Assembly: GCF_013359905.1 (NCBI RefSeq)
Contig: NZ_JABMCC010000105.1
Location: forward strand, 1-64,000
Direction of reading: 5' to 3'
DNA from: Paenibacillus taichungensis
Lineage (GTDB): Bacteria > Bacillota > Bacilli > Paenibacillales > Paenibacillaceae
Length of the DNA stretch: 64,000 bases
Below the pieces are notes generated by a model. The model did no database searches. It was not told where the DNA came from and was given only the letters and a program-made list of their open reading frames with translations. A program made the translations under genes and the position numbers. Below, in pieces: positions 38,548 through 47,946 of the stretch (its first letter is position 1; each line of letters opens with the position of its first letter).

Positions 38548-41500
38548 TTACATGCCTATATTACGATCCGAATCAACGGAATCTGCCTGTTCCTTGTTCG
38601 GGAATGGCCACCAGTTGGCACGGCCAAACATTTTCACCATTACAGGAACGAAGAATGGCAGGAATAGCAGAGAATACAAGATCAGTCCGCTGAGTACAAC
38701 CGTCGCAATTTGCATCATCGAAAGAACTCCCGATGGATACATTGCGGCAAAGGTACCACTCAGAATGACGGCTGCAGACAGGATGACCGTACCCATGTTT
38801 TTCATGGCGTACAGTATGGCATCCTGGACTCTCATACCTTTGTTCTCATTGAAACGGTCCATCAGGAAGATGCTGTAATCCACACCCAGTGCAATCAGCA
38901 TGACAAAGCCGAAGAACGGCGTAACCCAACTGATACCCGAGAACCCAAGTATATTCACAAAGATCGCTTCAGTCAGGGCCATCGATGTGAAATACGCCAG
39001 CAACAACGAAACGATCAGATACAGCGGCATAATAACTGAACGGAGCAGCAGAACCAGAATGATAAACGTTCCTGCAAGCATCAGCATAACTGTGCGCGTG
39101 TAGTCGTTGTTGGAGACTTCCTGCAGATCTGCAAAGGTACTGGTTACCCCACCAATTGCAATATCCGCTTTTTCAAGTGAACTACCTTGTACGGCACGAT
39201 GTACAGCAGCTTCAATATCCGGAACACGATCAATCGCTTCAGTTCCATATGGATTTTCCGCAAAAATAACGTCAATCGTCATCGTTTTCCGATCTTTGGA
39301 CAGATACGTATCGAATACCTGTGTAAAGTCTTTACTATTCAGTGCTTCTTCAGGAACATACCAGCCTGCCAGATCGGAATCAGGAGAGTTTTGCAATTGT
39401 GTCAGGTAGTCCTGTGCTGAATCGAGTCCACCTGAAACCTGTTCGATTCCATCTACACTCTGATTAAGACCATCTGTCAATTGAGTCAGTTGACCACTCA
39501 GATCCGAGAAGCCTTGCTGAATTTTCTCTTGGCCACCCTGAAGCTGACCAAGTCCTTTCTGAATTGAAGGAATTTCACTAATCACTTTACCTTGACCGTC
39601 AGCGGCCTGTTTGAGACCGGATTGCAACTGACTGATTCCCGTCACAATCTGACCCAGACCATCGGCAAGTGCCTTCTGTCCGGAAGCTGCGGAGGCAAAG
39701 CCAACGTTCGCCTGATTAATTCCAGCCGCGGCTTCTCCCAGCTTGGTTTGAATTTGACCCAAACCTTGAGCAAGCTGTGCCGTGCCGGTACCTGTTTCAC
39801 CAAGGGTGCCTTTGACCCGCTGATAATCGGCGTCTTGCAGCAAATCAGGATAGCGCTCTTCAAGCGCTGTGAACGATTCATTCAAGCTGGTCAACGCTGT
39901 AGATACACCTTTGAGTTGTTGTTGCAGTTCACCTACACCATCACCCAGCGCTGCGACACCTGCTCCTGCCTGACGATAGGCTTGAAGCAGCTGATTGTTG
40001 GCCTGTGCAAGTTGATCTGCACTCGTTTTGGCTTTCTGCAGACCTGCTTTTAGATCACCGGCGCCCGAGGAGCCGTCACGAATTCCTTTTTCAATCTGCT
40101 GAAGTCCTTCCGACAACTGTGTAATACCAGACTGCAATTGGGAAGTACCTTTGGTCAGTTCTCCAGCCCCATCCGCAGCTTCTTTAAGTTGTGGTTCATT
40201 TTTGCTCAACTGACTGCTGGCTTCGCTCAGGCCATCACGGATTTTATCCAGACCCGTTTTACCTTCGCCCAAACCATCAGACAATGTCCCTACTTGTTGT
40301 GTCACTTCAAAATCCTTGATCTCATCACCGGTTGGACGTGTCATACTGCGGACACCAGAGATCCCTGGCACCTTCTCCACTTCCCGGCTGATTTTTTCAG
40401 CGAGCGCCATGTACTTGGCGTTATCCATAGCTTCATCATTCTGGATCACGACCTGACCCGGTAAGGATTCACCCGGACCGAAGCTGTCCGAAATGATATT
40501 GAATGCTTTGACCGAATCATATTTCTCACCAATCTCATCGAGACTGTTGAACGACAGTTTGCCATCGTAAGTTGCTAGCAAAGGCACACATACCGCTGCA
40601 ACGATGAGAAGGGCTGCCCATGGACGTTTTAGGGAGAAACGGCCGGCTGCACCATAAATCTTGCTCTCGGCATGTTCCAGTGAACCCTTGGAAGGCCAGA
40701 ACAACCTTTTGCCCAGTACTGCCATGAAAAATGGAACAATCGTGACTAATGCCAGCATCATCACGGCAATACCGACAGCAACTGCTACCGCGGAACGATA
40801 CAACATAAACTGCGCAAAACCAATGGCAATGAATCCAACCAGCACGGCCAGTGCTGAGAAGAATACCGTTTTGCCTGCTGTGCGGTACGTTGCAATAATG
40901 GCATCCCAAGTATTTTCATGATGAGCCAATTCTTCCTTAAACCGGCTAATCAACAGGATGCAATAGTCCGTACCGATCCCGAACATGACTGCCACCATAA
41001 AGATCTGCGTAAACGTCGATATAGGGAAGTCAAGTCCGTCCACAAGGAACGCGACAATCTGCTGTGAAACAATGTAGCTGATCCCCACCGTAAGCAGTGG
41101 AACAAATGGAGCGACAAAAGAGCGGAATACAAGAAACAAGATGAGCAAAATAAATACTACAGTAATGTACTCCGATTTTTTGAGTCCTTCTTGGGAACTT
41201 TCCACCGTATCCTCATCAATCAAACCTTTACCGGTTATGTAATGCTCCACATTGACCGATGACAAAGCTTCATTGAGGTCTTTGCGCATTTCCTTGACTG
41301 TACGGTCTCCCTGATCAATAGAAAGCGACGTCAAGATCGTCTTGCCATCCGCAGAGATCATTTTGTCTGATAATTCAGGCTGAGAGAAAGGCTCCAGTAT
41401 GGACAGAATGCCAAGCTTCTCCTTTTCTGCCTCCAGTTTCTTAACGGCCTGTTCTGCCTCTTCTTTACCCTCGGCACCCAAACCATCCGGATTATAAAAG

Positions 41501-41715
41501 ACAAGAGCCAACTGGCTGCCCTGCTGCTCACCCTTTTGTGCTGCAGCTTCTTCCAAAATCGCCGCTGCCTGGGTGGAAGAGTGTCCTTCAGGAACCGAAA
41601 ACTGCCCCTTTTCCCGAATCAATTCACTCATGTTAGGGGCGGTGAACATTAATACAGCAGCCACAACAACCCATAGCCCCATCAACCACCATCGCGCTTT
41701 CAAAATCGTTCTCAT
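38548..41715 (-). CDS. MMPL/RND family exporter with long coiled-coil domain
   Basis: A 1055-residue membrane protein of the MMPL branch, similar in layout to B. subtilis YdgH. Two sets of membrane segments are visible (about 180-370 and 870-1035), with the conserved motif FGIGTDYCILLISRFKEE in the first and ALGVDYSIFLMDRFNE in the second. Between them, about residues 470-770, is a long hydrophilic outside region with repeated G-x-x-x-L heptads typical of YhgE/Pip-type coiled coils. Likely it exports lipids, peptides or toxic compounds using the proton gradient. It overlaps the MarR gene stop by four bases (ATGA), so the regulator and exporter form one operon. Confidence 0.88.
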   Translation of the reverse strand: MRTILKARWWLMGLWVVVAAVLMFTAPNMSELIREKGQFSVPEGHSSTQAAAILEEAAAQKGEQQGSQLALVFYNPDGLGAEGKEEAEQAVKKLEAEKEKLGILSILEPFSQPELSDKMISADGKTILTSLSIDQGDRTVKEMRKDLNEALSSVNVEHYITGKGLIDEDTVESSQEGLKKSEYITVVFILLILFLVFRSFVAPFVPLLTVGISYIVSQQIVAFLVDGLDFPISTFTQIFMVAVMFGIGTDYCILLISRFKEELAHHENTWDAIIATYRTAGKTVFFSALAVLVGFIAIGFAQFMLYRSAVAVAVGIAVMMLALVTIVPFFMAVLGKRLFWPSKGSLEHAESKIYGAAGRFSLKRPWAALLIVAAVCVPLLATYDGKLSFNSLDEIGEKYDSVKAFNIISDSFGPGESLPGQVVIQNDEAMDNAKYMALAEKISREVEKVPGISGVRSMTRPTGDEIKDFEVTQQVGTLSDGLGEGKTGLDKIRDGLSEASSQLSKNEPQLKEAADGAGELTKGTSQLQSGITQLSEGLQQIEKGIRDGSSGAGDLKAGLQKAKTSADQLAQANNQLLQAYRQAGAGVAALGDGVGELQQQLKGVSTALTSLNESFTALEERYPDLLQDADYQRVKGTLGETGTGTAQLAQGLGQIQTKLGEAAAGINQANVGFASAASGQKALADGLGQIVTGISQLQSGLKQAADGQGKVISEIPSIQKGLGQLQGGQEKIQQGFSDLSGQLTQLTDGLNQSVDGIEQVSGGLDSAQDYLTQLQNSPDSDLAGWYVPEEALNSKDFTQVFDTYLSKDRKTMTIDVIFAENPYGTEAIDRVPDIEAAVHRAVQGSSLEKADIAIGGVTSTFADLQEVSNNDYTRTVMLMLAGTFIILVLLLRSVIMPLYLIVSLLLAYFTSMALTEAIFVNILGFSGISWVTPFFGFVMLIALGVDYSIFLMDRFNENKGMRVQDAILYAMKNMGTVILSAAVILSGTFAAMYPSGVLSMMQIATVVLSGLILYSLLFLPFFVPVMVKMFGRANWWPFPNKEQADSVDSDRNIGM

Positions 41716-42170
41716 TCGTTCACCTGTCCTCCTTCATGCGTTAGTAGAGCTGCCAGCTTCTCAAAAGATTCAATGAAATTCTGAACCTCTTCCGGTTTGA
41801 AATGGACCAAATACGGCTCCAGAAGCTGCTGTATTTCCTGTTCCGTTTCCTTGTATACTTCACGTCCATTGTCTGTCAGAGTCAAATAGACCACTCTACG
41901 GTCGCGCTCATCCCCGGCCCGATGGACCAGATCCCGATCCACCAGCTTGTTAACCAGAGCAGTGATACTGCTCTTGCCCACACATAAAAGCTCTGCCAGA
42001 TCAGAGGGCGTGCATAACGGCTTCTCTTCGATCAAACGAAGTGCACAGAACTGATCAGTAGTAATCGTTTGCCCCAAGCGTTCACGTATCTGGGTATCAA
42101 ACCGTTTGGTTACCAGGAAAGAAGCATCCAAATAGCGGTTAACCAAACTTCTAGCATCTGGTGTGTTCAT
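41712..42170 (-). CDS. MarR family regulator of the MMPL exporter
   Basis: A 152-residue winged-helix MarR protein, with the recognition helix region LAELLCVGKSSITALVNKLVD and the wing RAGDERDRRVVYLTLTDNG. AAGGAGAATGAAGA precedes the ATG. It heads the marR-mmpL operon, as ydgG-ydgH in B. subtilis. Inverted repeats just upstream are probable binding sites, so it most likely represses its own operon until a ligand binds. Confidence 0.88.
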   Translation of the reverse strand: MNTPDARSLVNRYLDASFLVTKRFDTQIRERLGQTITTDQFCALRLIEEKPLCTPSDLAELLCVGKSSITALVNKLVDRDLVHRAGDERDRRVVYLTLTDNGREVYKETEQEIQQLLEPYLVHFKPEEVQNFIESFEKLAALLTHEGGQVNE

Positions 42171-42194
42171 TCTTCATTCTCCTTCCCTCAAAAT

Positions 42195-42245
42195 ATAGTT
42201 CACTTATAGAACTATTCTCCAATGAAACTATTCTATAATGAAACT
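42195..42245. promoter_or_regulatory. MarR operator region
   Basis: A perfect dyad ATAGTTC-N7-GAACTAT lies at 42195-42215, and further ATAGTT copies follow on the minus strand within 42220-42245. The region sits 25-75 bases upstream of the marR start and would cover its promoter. Confidence 0.6.
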
Positions 42246-42383
42246 ATATTGCAAAGCAATACGTTTTTCCTATTTTTTTTTAAACAAACGACAAAAAACA
42301 GGACGTCCGACTCAGCTGCTTCGCCAAATCCAACATCCTGTTATGATTATGCTCTCTTTACGTTACACAGTAGTAGACAGTTA

Positions 42384-42821
42384 CTAGTCTTCGTCTTGCT
42401 CCTCGTCTTTTTCCAGCACACAGCGGAATCGCTCCACACCCGGATACAGCTCACCCAGGCTGTACACTACGAATCCGGTATTTCGATAAAATTCCACAGC
42501 TTCCACATCGGTCTCTGCGATCAGTCTGTCGGGGTTATATTTGGCCAGCACCTGTGATATCATGCCACGACCATAATTTTTAAAACGATTCTCAGGCAGA
42601 ACTGCAATATGATGAATGGTGATCTCACTCGTTCCTGTAGATTCATATCCAATCAGACCGATCAGCTGGCCTTCGTCTTCATAACCGTCCAAATGCAGCT
42701 CTTCCTTATCAACATACTGTTTTAACGCACGATTCAGGTGATCCGGGTCGGGAAAGACCGAGTAGGACAACAGCTCCTGTACTTCCGGCTCCTGTATGCG
42801 TGATTTCAATTGAATTAACAC
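42384..42821 (-). CDS. GNAT family acetyltransferase
   Basis: A 145-residue acetyltransferase. The core acetyl-CoA motif is IHHIAVLPENRFKNYGRGMI (about residues 69-88), with the second part ETDVEAVEFYRNTGFVVY. The start is GTG with GGAGGAAT just upstream. The C-terminus is strongly acidic (EKDEEQDED). The substrate cannot be told. Confidence 0.82.
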   Translation of the reverse strand: MLIQLKSRIQEPEVQELLSYSVFPDPDHLNRALKQYVDKEELHLDGYEDEGQLIGLIGYESTGTSEITIHHIAVLPENRFKNYGRGMISQVLAKYNPDRLIAETDVEAVEFYRNTGFVVYSLGELYPGVERFRCVLEKDEEQDED

Positions 42822-42884
42822 CCTGATTCCTCCTATACCTTGCTTGATTCCGTTATCGTATTGTAGTCGTTAGCCTTTAAAAGT

Positions 42885-43871
42885 TCAAGTCGTATGCCGT
42901 TTCAGTTCCGATTGGAGATCAGACGTGATGCCTTCCGGCACCTGAATTCCTGCCAAATGATATGCATCCAGCAGCGCACCTCCGACTGCCGGCACATGGC
43001 TGGTAATGTAATGAATCTGTTGTCCACCCGGTTTATAGGCTGCATCCAGCCCCTTTCGAACAGCCTCCACCATATAAGGTGTACTCAGACAACTTCCTGT
43101 AAGCGTCATGCGCACCTGTTGATCTTCAAAACATGATGCTAGCATGAGAATACCCACAACGGCCGTATCCGCTGCTGAATCACATACTCTGACCGCAAGG
43201 GGAATATTTTCGGCTGCTGCTTCGGTAACTAAAGGAGCCATTTGACCAAATATCCGATTGATGGCCTGTCTATTTTCAGCAAAACCTGATACGCCCAGTG
43301 CAGCAAGCTCCGGAATCGAAGTTACATTCCAATAGGCTAATAGCTGTTCGATCCAGGGTTGGTCCTGCGGACCATAACGTCCCGCAAGGATGGAATGCAC
43401 CGCGTCATAAGCCAAAAAGCGAGCTGCTGTTGGCGCATAGTGGCCAAACTGGTCATTGCGGAGCCAGGTCCCTTGTTCCGTTTTACCCAGAATCAGAGAG
43501 CCTGTGCCTCCAATAGCTACAATGCCCGGCTCACCGTCAAAAGCTGCCGTATGTGCAATATGTGTGTCATTTACTGCGCTGATTCTGCCTAATATACCGG
43601 TTTGGGCGAGTAACGCTTCAGCCCAGACTGTATCTTCAGGCCGATCCAGGCCTGCCATCCCCGCCTGAATGGAAGCAATCTGATTCACTTCTAACCCAGC
43701 TCCGCGAATGGCTTCAGCAATGCCCTCCAATACATTCTGCTCTGCATTGGCATCATGATAGCGGTTGCAACCGCCTTTTTGCACATAAGTCAAAACCTTT
43801 CCGTTCTCATCGGCTAATGCTACACGTGTATGGCTTCCCCCGCCATCCATCCCAATCACATATGTACTCAT
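42885..43871 (-). CDS. BadF/BadG-type ATPase, N-acetylglucosamine kinase-like
   Basis: A 328-residue ASKHA-fold kinase. The phosphate-1 motif is MDGGGSHTRVALAD at the N-terminus, a central NDTHIAHTAAF holds a probable catalytic aspartate, phosphate-2 reads AIGGTGSLIL, and the adenosine region includes LTGSCLSTPYM. Proteins of this form in Firmicutes are annotated as GlcNAc kinase-like. A ribosome site GGGGGAT lies near the ATG. It is a single gene, with no sugar transporter nearby. Confidence 0.8.
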   Translation of the reverse strand: MSTYVIGMDGGGSHTRVALADENGKVLTYVQKGGCNRYHDANAEQNVLEGIAEAIRGAGLEVNQIASIQAGMAGLDRPEDTVWAEALLAQTGILGRISAVNDTHIAHTAAFDGEPGIVAIGGTGSLILGKTEQGTWLRNDQFGHYAPTAARFLAYDAVHSILAGRYGPQDQPWIEQLLAYWNVTSIPELAALGVSGFAENRQAINRIFGQMAPLVTEAAAENIPLAVRVCDSAADTAVVGILMLASCFEDQQVRMTLTGSCLSTPYMVEAVRKGLDAAYKPGGQQIHYITSHVPAVGGALLDAYHLAGIQVPEGITSDLQSELKRHTT

Positions 43872-43993
43872 TCTGATCCCCCATGTTCTGGTGTGATGAT
43901 GTCTCCTGTCCCATGATGGTTCTCGTGATGTTCCTATTAAGCTACCGAGTAATACGAACTGCCGGGACCTTACTACGCGATCCCGGCAGGCTG

Positions 43994-44707
43994 CTACTGC
44001 TTCTGTGCAGCGAAACGAAGCAGTTCACAACGGAACTGTGTCGGTTCATCATATTTTTCCTCTTCGATCGTCTGTGTTACATGTTCCTGAAGAAGAATAT
44101 TCCAATCCGTATAAGCCTTCTCCAGTAATGCGATAGCCTCCGCTGTGGGCAGATTCAATTCAATCAACGGCTCAAGCTCCCGTCCTGTGTTGATTTCCTT
44201 TTCCTCTACACTTGTACTCATCGTGATACAATGAATGCCGCCTGTACGGGTTCCCGCTTGCAAACGTTCAATAGCTTCCACTAAAGCTTGTTTATTTGAT
44301 ACATGTTCCAGACAAGAGCAAGCCGCAATATAATCAAAATGATCCGGCTCGATAGCGTAATGCTCAACATCTGCTTTCTCTGCTTGCACGATATGATCAA
44401 CCTGATATTCTTTCGCATATTTGCGAAGTCCATCTACAGCCTCATCCAGCAAATCCACCCCGATCACTTCACTGTTTGTTTGCCCGAGACGCTGTGCAAT
44501 GGGTATCGTATGTCTGCCTACACCACATCCCAAATCGAGAACTCGCAGTTCCGTCTTATGGGCAAGTAGACGCTCCAACATATCCATAACCATAGGCATG
44601 GGCCTCGCCATCCAGGTACCGGACGCGAATAATTCATTATTCTGATAGAAGTTAGAATGGTAACCTTCCTCTGCTTTCCGTGCAGCCTCAAATTGTTCAT
44701 TTGCCAT
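43994..44707 (-). CDS. class I SAM-dependent methyltransferase
   Basis: A 237-residue Rossmann-fold methyltransferase. Motif I is LRVLDLGCGVGRHTIPIAQ, the acidic end of strand two is VIGVDLLDEAV, and motif post-I reads DHFDYIAACSCLEHV. GGAGGTG precedes the ATG. It sits 18 bases downstream of a small zinc-ribbon membrane protein gene. The substrate is not evident. Confidence 0.83.
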   Translation of the reverse strand: MANEQFEAARKAEEGYHSNFYQNNELFASGTWMARPMPMVMDMLERLLAHKTELRVLDLGCGVGRHTIPIAQRLGQTNSEVIGVDLLDEAVDGLRKYAKEYQVDHIVQAEKADVEHYAIEPDHFDYIAACSCLEHVSNKQALVEAIERLQAGTRTGGIHCITMSTSVEEKEINTGRELEPLIELNLPTAEAIALLEKAYTDWNILLQEHVTQTIEEEKYDEPTQFRCELLRFAAQKQ

Positions 44708-44725
44708 AAAAGCACCTCCAATAGA

Positions 44726-45076
44726 TTAGATATTAATCGTCAATGTCCCCGAACCTGCAAACAGAATAATGGTGAGAATGACCATCACTACAAATGCCCC
44801 AGTTACGAGTAATTTACCTGTATCCTGCTTATACGTATTGTCACTAAATAACATCACGCCGCCGATGGTCATGGCTACCGGAGGAAGAAACAGTGTCATC
44901 AGAACAAGCAACACAATTGAATATCGATCCAATATCAATTCATCATTTTCAATCATGTGCGGTTGTTCAGGCTGAACCGTTTTGGTAGTAACCAGATTGC
45001 CGCAAGATTTGCATTTGAACTCATTCTCTGCCATTTTTTCATGACAATATGAACAAACTCTAGGTGTATATGGCAT
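44726..45076 (-). CDS. zinc-ribbon membrane protein
   Basis: A 116-residue protein with an N-terminal zinc ribbon, CSYCHEKM and CKSCG-type pairs (about residues 8-27, CSYC and CKSC), followed by two membrane segments (about 52-75 and 88-110). GGGGAGGTG precedes the ATG. Similar small proteins are usually of unknown function. It may be co-transcribed with the methyltransferase. Confidence 0.7.
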   Translation of the reverse strand: MPYTPRVCSYCHEKMAENEFKCKSCGNLVTTKTVQPEQPHMIENDELILDRYSIVLLVLMTLFLPPVAMTIGGVMLFSDNTYKQDTGKLLVTGAFVVMVILTIILFAGSGTLTINI

Positions 45077-45132
45077 CTCGCACCTCCCCTTAAGGACATC
45101 TTCTACTTAATACCCAGGTTGCTTTATTGGAA

Positions 45133-46104
45133 TCAGATGAATGATGATACTGCAGAAGAATTCGATAGGTTCTTTGTCAAAAAGGATTCCAGCACCTCCT
45201 CGTATCGGGGACGATCCACTTGAAACGCTGTTCCATGACCCGCACGGGGGATAGTCAACAGTTCTTTTTCTGTCGGACAAGCTTCATATAGTCTGTAAAC
45301 CATTTCTGTCGGAACAAACCTATCTGCCTCACCATGAATAAAAAGAACAGGAACTTGAACTTTGGTGAGTTGATTGAGTGCCGATGCCTCCCCAAAGAAG
45401 TAACCTGCCTTCCATTTAGAGATAAGACTGGTAACGGGTATAAACGGAAATGCGGGCAGCTTGTATAGCTGCTTGAGCTGGAAGGTCAGTTCATCCTTCA
45501 CTGAGGTATACGCACAATCCGATACGATGGCCTTCACCTGATCAGGGAGAGCTTCACCACCTGTCATTAATACTGTAGCGCCTCCCATCGAAATTCCATG
45601 CAAGATGATCTCCGTCTCTGTGCCAACCTTGCCCAGAACCCAATGGACCCACTGAACATAATCTCTACGGTCCAGCCAGCCGAATCCGATGATATTGCCT
45701 TCACTTTGGCCATGACCCCGATCATCCGGCATCAGCACATTGTAGCCCCGCTTTTCAGCATAAAAGCGGGCAAAGCCCGCCATCTCTCTGCCTTTTCCCG
45801 AATAACCATGCGCCAGGATAACCGTTGGATGCTGCGATCCGTTGGGGGAAGGAAGCCATGTTCCATGCAGCTTTAATCCATCATGGGATTCAACATACAT
45901 ATCTTCGATTGGCTGCGTATCAAGCCACGTCAAGTCAGACGCACTGCTTATTATTTCGTTATCCGGTTCGGGCATCAGATTCGGATTGTCAACCAGAAAT
46001 GATTTTGGAGCACGCCGAATGGCGGTTTTGAAGAAGTAAAGTCCACCTAACCATAGTAAGGCAAGAACGATCAGCACCAGAACCGCAAGGCTGTATAATA
46101 ACAT
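45133..46104 (-). CDS. membrane-anchored alpha/beta hydrolase, YqkD-like
   Basis: A serine hydrolase of about 323 residues. An N-terminal membrane anchor (about 2-24) precedes an alpha/beta domain with an oxyanion segment VILAHGYSGKGREM, a nucleophile elbow HGISMGGATVL (about residue 160 for the serine), an acid in HGEADRFVP and a histidine in RAGHGTAF. The layout is that of B. subtilis YqkD. I chose ATG 46104 because AGAGAGGGGG lies at the proper distance; the longer frame starts before it. No partner gene is visible. Confidence 0.82.
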   Translation of the reverse strand: MLLYSLAVLVLIVLALLWLGGLYFFKTAIRRAPKSFLVDNPNLMPEPDNEIISSASDLTWLDTQPIEDMYVESHDGLKLHGTWLPSPNGSQHPTVILAHGYSGKGREMAGFARFYAEKRGYNVLMPDDRGHGQSEGNIIGFGWLDRRDYVQWVHWVLGKVGTETEIILHGISMGGATVLMTGGEALPDQVKAIVSDCAYTSVKDELTFQLKQLYKLPAFPFIPVTSLISKWKAGYFFGEASALNQLTKVQVPVLFIHGEADRFVPTEMVYRLYEACPTEKELLTIPRAGHGTAFQVDRPRYEEVLESFLTKNLSNSSAVSSFI

Positions 46105-46162
46105 GAACATCCCCCTCTCTTTCAGTCGATCTTCCACGTGAAACAAGTATGTATACTATCTA

Positions 46163-46675
46163 TCATTTCGTAATTTCTCTGGGCTGTGATGCTTGTTGCC
46201 ACTTCTGAATCACGTTGTTTAAAGCTTCAAGCGTGAAGGGTTTACCAATAAAATCATTCATCCCGGCTTCAAAACATTTCTCTTTCTCTCCATCCATCAC
46301 ATTTCCTGTCATCGCAATAATCGGAATAGGGTGCCACATCTTATCCTGTTCTATGGCTCTGATATGACGTGTAGCCTCCAGTCCATCCATTACAGGCATC
46401 ATGTTATCCATCAGGATCATACTATACTTATTGCTAAGAAAGGCCTCGCTAGCCTCTTCCCCATTAGAGACGGCATCCACTTGCGTCATGCCCAGCCTTT
46501 TGAGTTGCATCTTCACAACTTGCCGATTGATGGCGTTATCATCTGCAAGCAAGATTGATATCGGAAGAGATATACAACTCTGCTCTTGGCTCCCCTTGCC
46601 GTGAACCATCTGATTGGATAACGGTTCAATCGTTTTGTGCGATGAGTTCGTCTCTCCATGTTCATTAGACATCAC
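46163..46675 (-). CDS. stand-alone receiver-domain protein
   Basis: A 170-residue protein with a single response-regulator receiver from about residue 38: ISILLADDNAINRQVVKMQL, then the phospho-acceptor in MILMDNMMPVMDGLEATRHI and the lysine in DFIGKPFTLEAL. This is the type usually found at the end of hybrid sensor kinases. The first 37 residues are polar and without known domain. There is no output domain and no kinase gene beside it. A short coding-like remnant upstream (46713-46781) could be what is left of a larger hybrid kinase. Confidence 0.78.
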   Translation of the reverse strand: MMSNEHGETNSSHKTIEPLSNQMVHGKGSQEQSCISLPISILLADDNAINRQVVKMQLKRLGMTQVDAVSNGEEASEAFLSNKYSMILMDNMMPVMDGLEATRHIRAIEQDKMWHPIPIIAMTGNVMDGEKEKCFEAGMNDFIGKPFTLEALNNVIQKWQQASQPREITK

Positions 46676-46846
46676 ATGATCACTCTCCTAATCGCGAATT
46701 AAGCCCTACTGCTTATACAAAGGCTTTCTCAATCTCTTGCAGCAGCTTCAGCAGCCTCGATCGTCCCCGTTCAAATACAACCTATTTATTCATTATACAT
46801 GAACGACGAATGGCATACATTCATATAAAAAAACTGACCTGCGTTA
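46676..46846. other. gap with a possible coding remnant
   Basis: The minus strand is open for 23 codons from 46781 to a TAA at 46713 and reads FERGRSRLLKLLQEIEKAFV, a plausible helical tail of a receiver or phosphotransfer domain, without start or ribosome site. The rest is AT-rich and holds the right arm of the marR terminator. A chance open frame is equally possible. Confidence 0.25.
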
Positions 46847-46864
46847 TTAACGCAAGTCAGTTTT
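46830..46864 (-). terminator. terminator whose loop contains the marR stop codon
   Basis: Near-perfect 14-base stem AAAACTGACTTGCG / CGCAGGTCAGTTTT on the minus strand, followed by more T. The loop (46844-46850) contains the TAA stop (46847-46849) of the MarR gene, so the left arm is coding sequence. Confidence 0.8.
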
Positions 46865-47305
46865 CCCCTCTGCGGCGAGACCAAGCTTTTTTAACAAACG
46901 AATCGCATCCGCCTTTTCCGAAGGTTCCAGCCCATCCACCGCATCAATGATCACCTGGTGGTGCTGAGGAAAGATTTGTGTGAACAGATGTCTTCCTTCC
47001 TCCGTCAATTCAGCGTATATGACACGCCGATCTTCCTTGGATGCTCGACGAATCAGCAGATTTTTGTTCTGAAGCTTGTCCACAACATACGTGATATTGC
47101 CGCTGGACATTAACACTTTTTCACCGATCTTTTGCAACGCCTGCGGCCCTTTATGGTATAACAAATCAAGCACGCCAAATTCTGTTGTATTCAGTCCATG
47201 ACTCTGGATATCCCGATTGGATCTGGATGTAACGGAATTATATGCGCGAGCGAGAACCACAAATAATTGTAAAGACAGTTCCCGATTGTCCTCGTTGTTC
47301 GGCAT
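46847..47305 (-). CDS. MarR family regulator
   Basis: A 152-residue winged-helix protein; the DNA-binding part reads LQKIGEKVLMSSGNITYVVDKL with the wing RASKEDRRVIYAELTEEG. It is the last gene of an rpiA-GNAT-marR run, 14 bases after the GNAT stop. Its stop codon is inside the terminator loop. The target genes are not evident. Confidence 0.85.
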   Translation of the reverse strand: MPNNEDNRELSLQLFVVLARAYNSVTSRSNRDIQSHGLNTTEFGVLDLLYHKGPQALQKIGEKVLMSSGNITYVVDKLQNKNLLIRRASKEDRRVIYAELTEEGRHLFTQIFPQHHQVIIDAVDGLEPSEKADAIRLLKKLGLAAEGKTDLR

Positions 47306-47319
47306 TTCTTAATCCTCCA

Positions 47320-47919
47320 TCACTTGTTTACATTTCGACCTGCGCCTGAAGATCGTATCTGCTCCCACTCTTCGCGCAGCATTCCCATACGAATCGAATC
47401 ATAATGCTTGCCATCCACGATGCGGCATTTGCGCATGCGTCCTTCTACCTGCAGTCCCGCCTTCGAAGCTGAACGCATCATCCGTTCATTGCCTGACCAG
47501 GTCGTCAACCCAACCCGGGCCAGGGGCAATTGCTCGAATAAGTAGCTGGACCATATCTGAAGTACTCGCGTGCCGATCCCGTGCCCCCATTGGGCTGAAC
47601 GATACAGCACTATTCCCATTTCCAGCCACATGGATGGACGATGTTCCCAATAGTAGCTGATTGTACCGACGATTCGTCCATTCAGCTCAATAATTCGAAT
47701 GGAGTCCGGATCAGCATTGCTCTGAGTTGCTTCAAGTCTTCTTAACATGCTCCGTTCGAAGTCTTCGTAGCTCTCATGTTCAAGGGCATAATATGGCGCA
47801 TCCCATTGCTTCCATTCCGGTACGTCTTCACTGTAGATCAATTCATAGAGTTCAGTCAGATCTTCTTTCTCCACACATCGAAGAACAATCTCACCATCCA
47901 CTAACGGGTTTTCCCTCAT
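47320..47919 (-). CDS. GNAT family acetyltransferase, RimJ-like
   Basis: A 199-residue acetyltransferase of the RimJ/RimL-like group. The N-terminal segment IVLRCVEKEDLTELYELIYS is typical, and the acetyl-CoA site is GIVLYRSAQWGHGIGTRVLQ (about residues 126-145). It lies between rpiA (27 bases upstream) and a MarR gene. The substrate could be a ribosomal protein, peptide or small amine. Confidence 0.83.
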   Translation of the reverse strand: MRENPLVDGEIVLRCVEKEDLTELYELIYSEDVPEWKQWDAPYYALEHESYEDFERSMLRRLEATQSNADPDSIRIIELNGRIVGTISYYWEHRPSMWLEMGIVLYRSAQWGHGIGTRVLQIWSSYLFEQLPLARVGLTTWSGNERMMRSASKAGLQVEGRMRKCRIVDGKHYDSIRMGMLREEWEQIRSSGAGRNVNK

Positions 47920-47946
47920 CTATGCAATGACCTCACTTTCCGTTCA

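Noticed and set aside
42294-42345. AACAGGA / TCCTGTT repeat after the GNAT gene as a terminator
   Set aside because: The loop is about 30 bases and there is no T run on the minus strand, so evidence is too weak.
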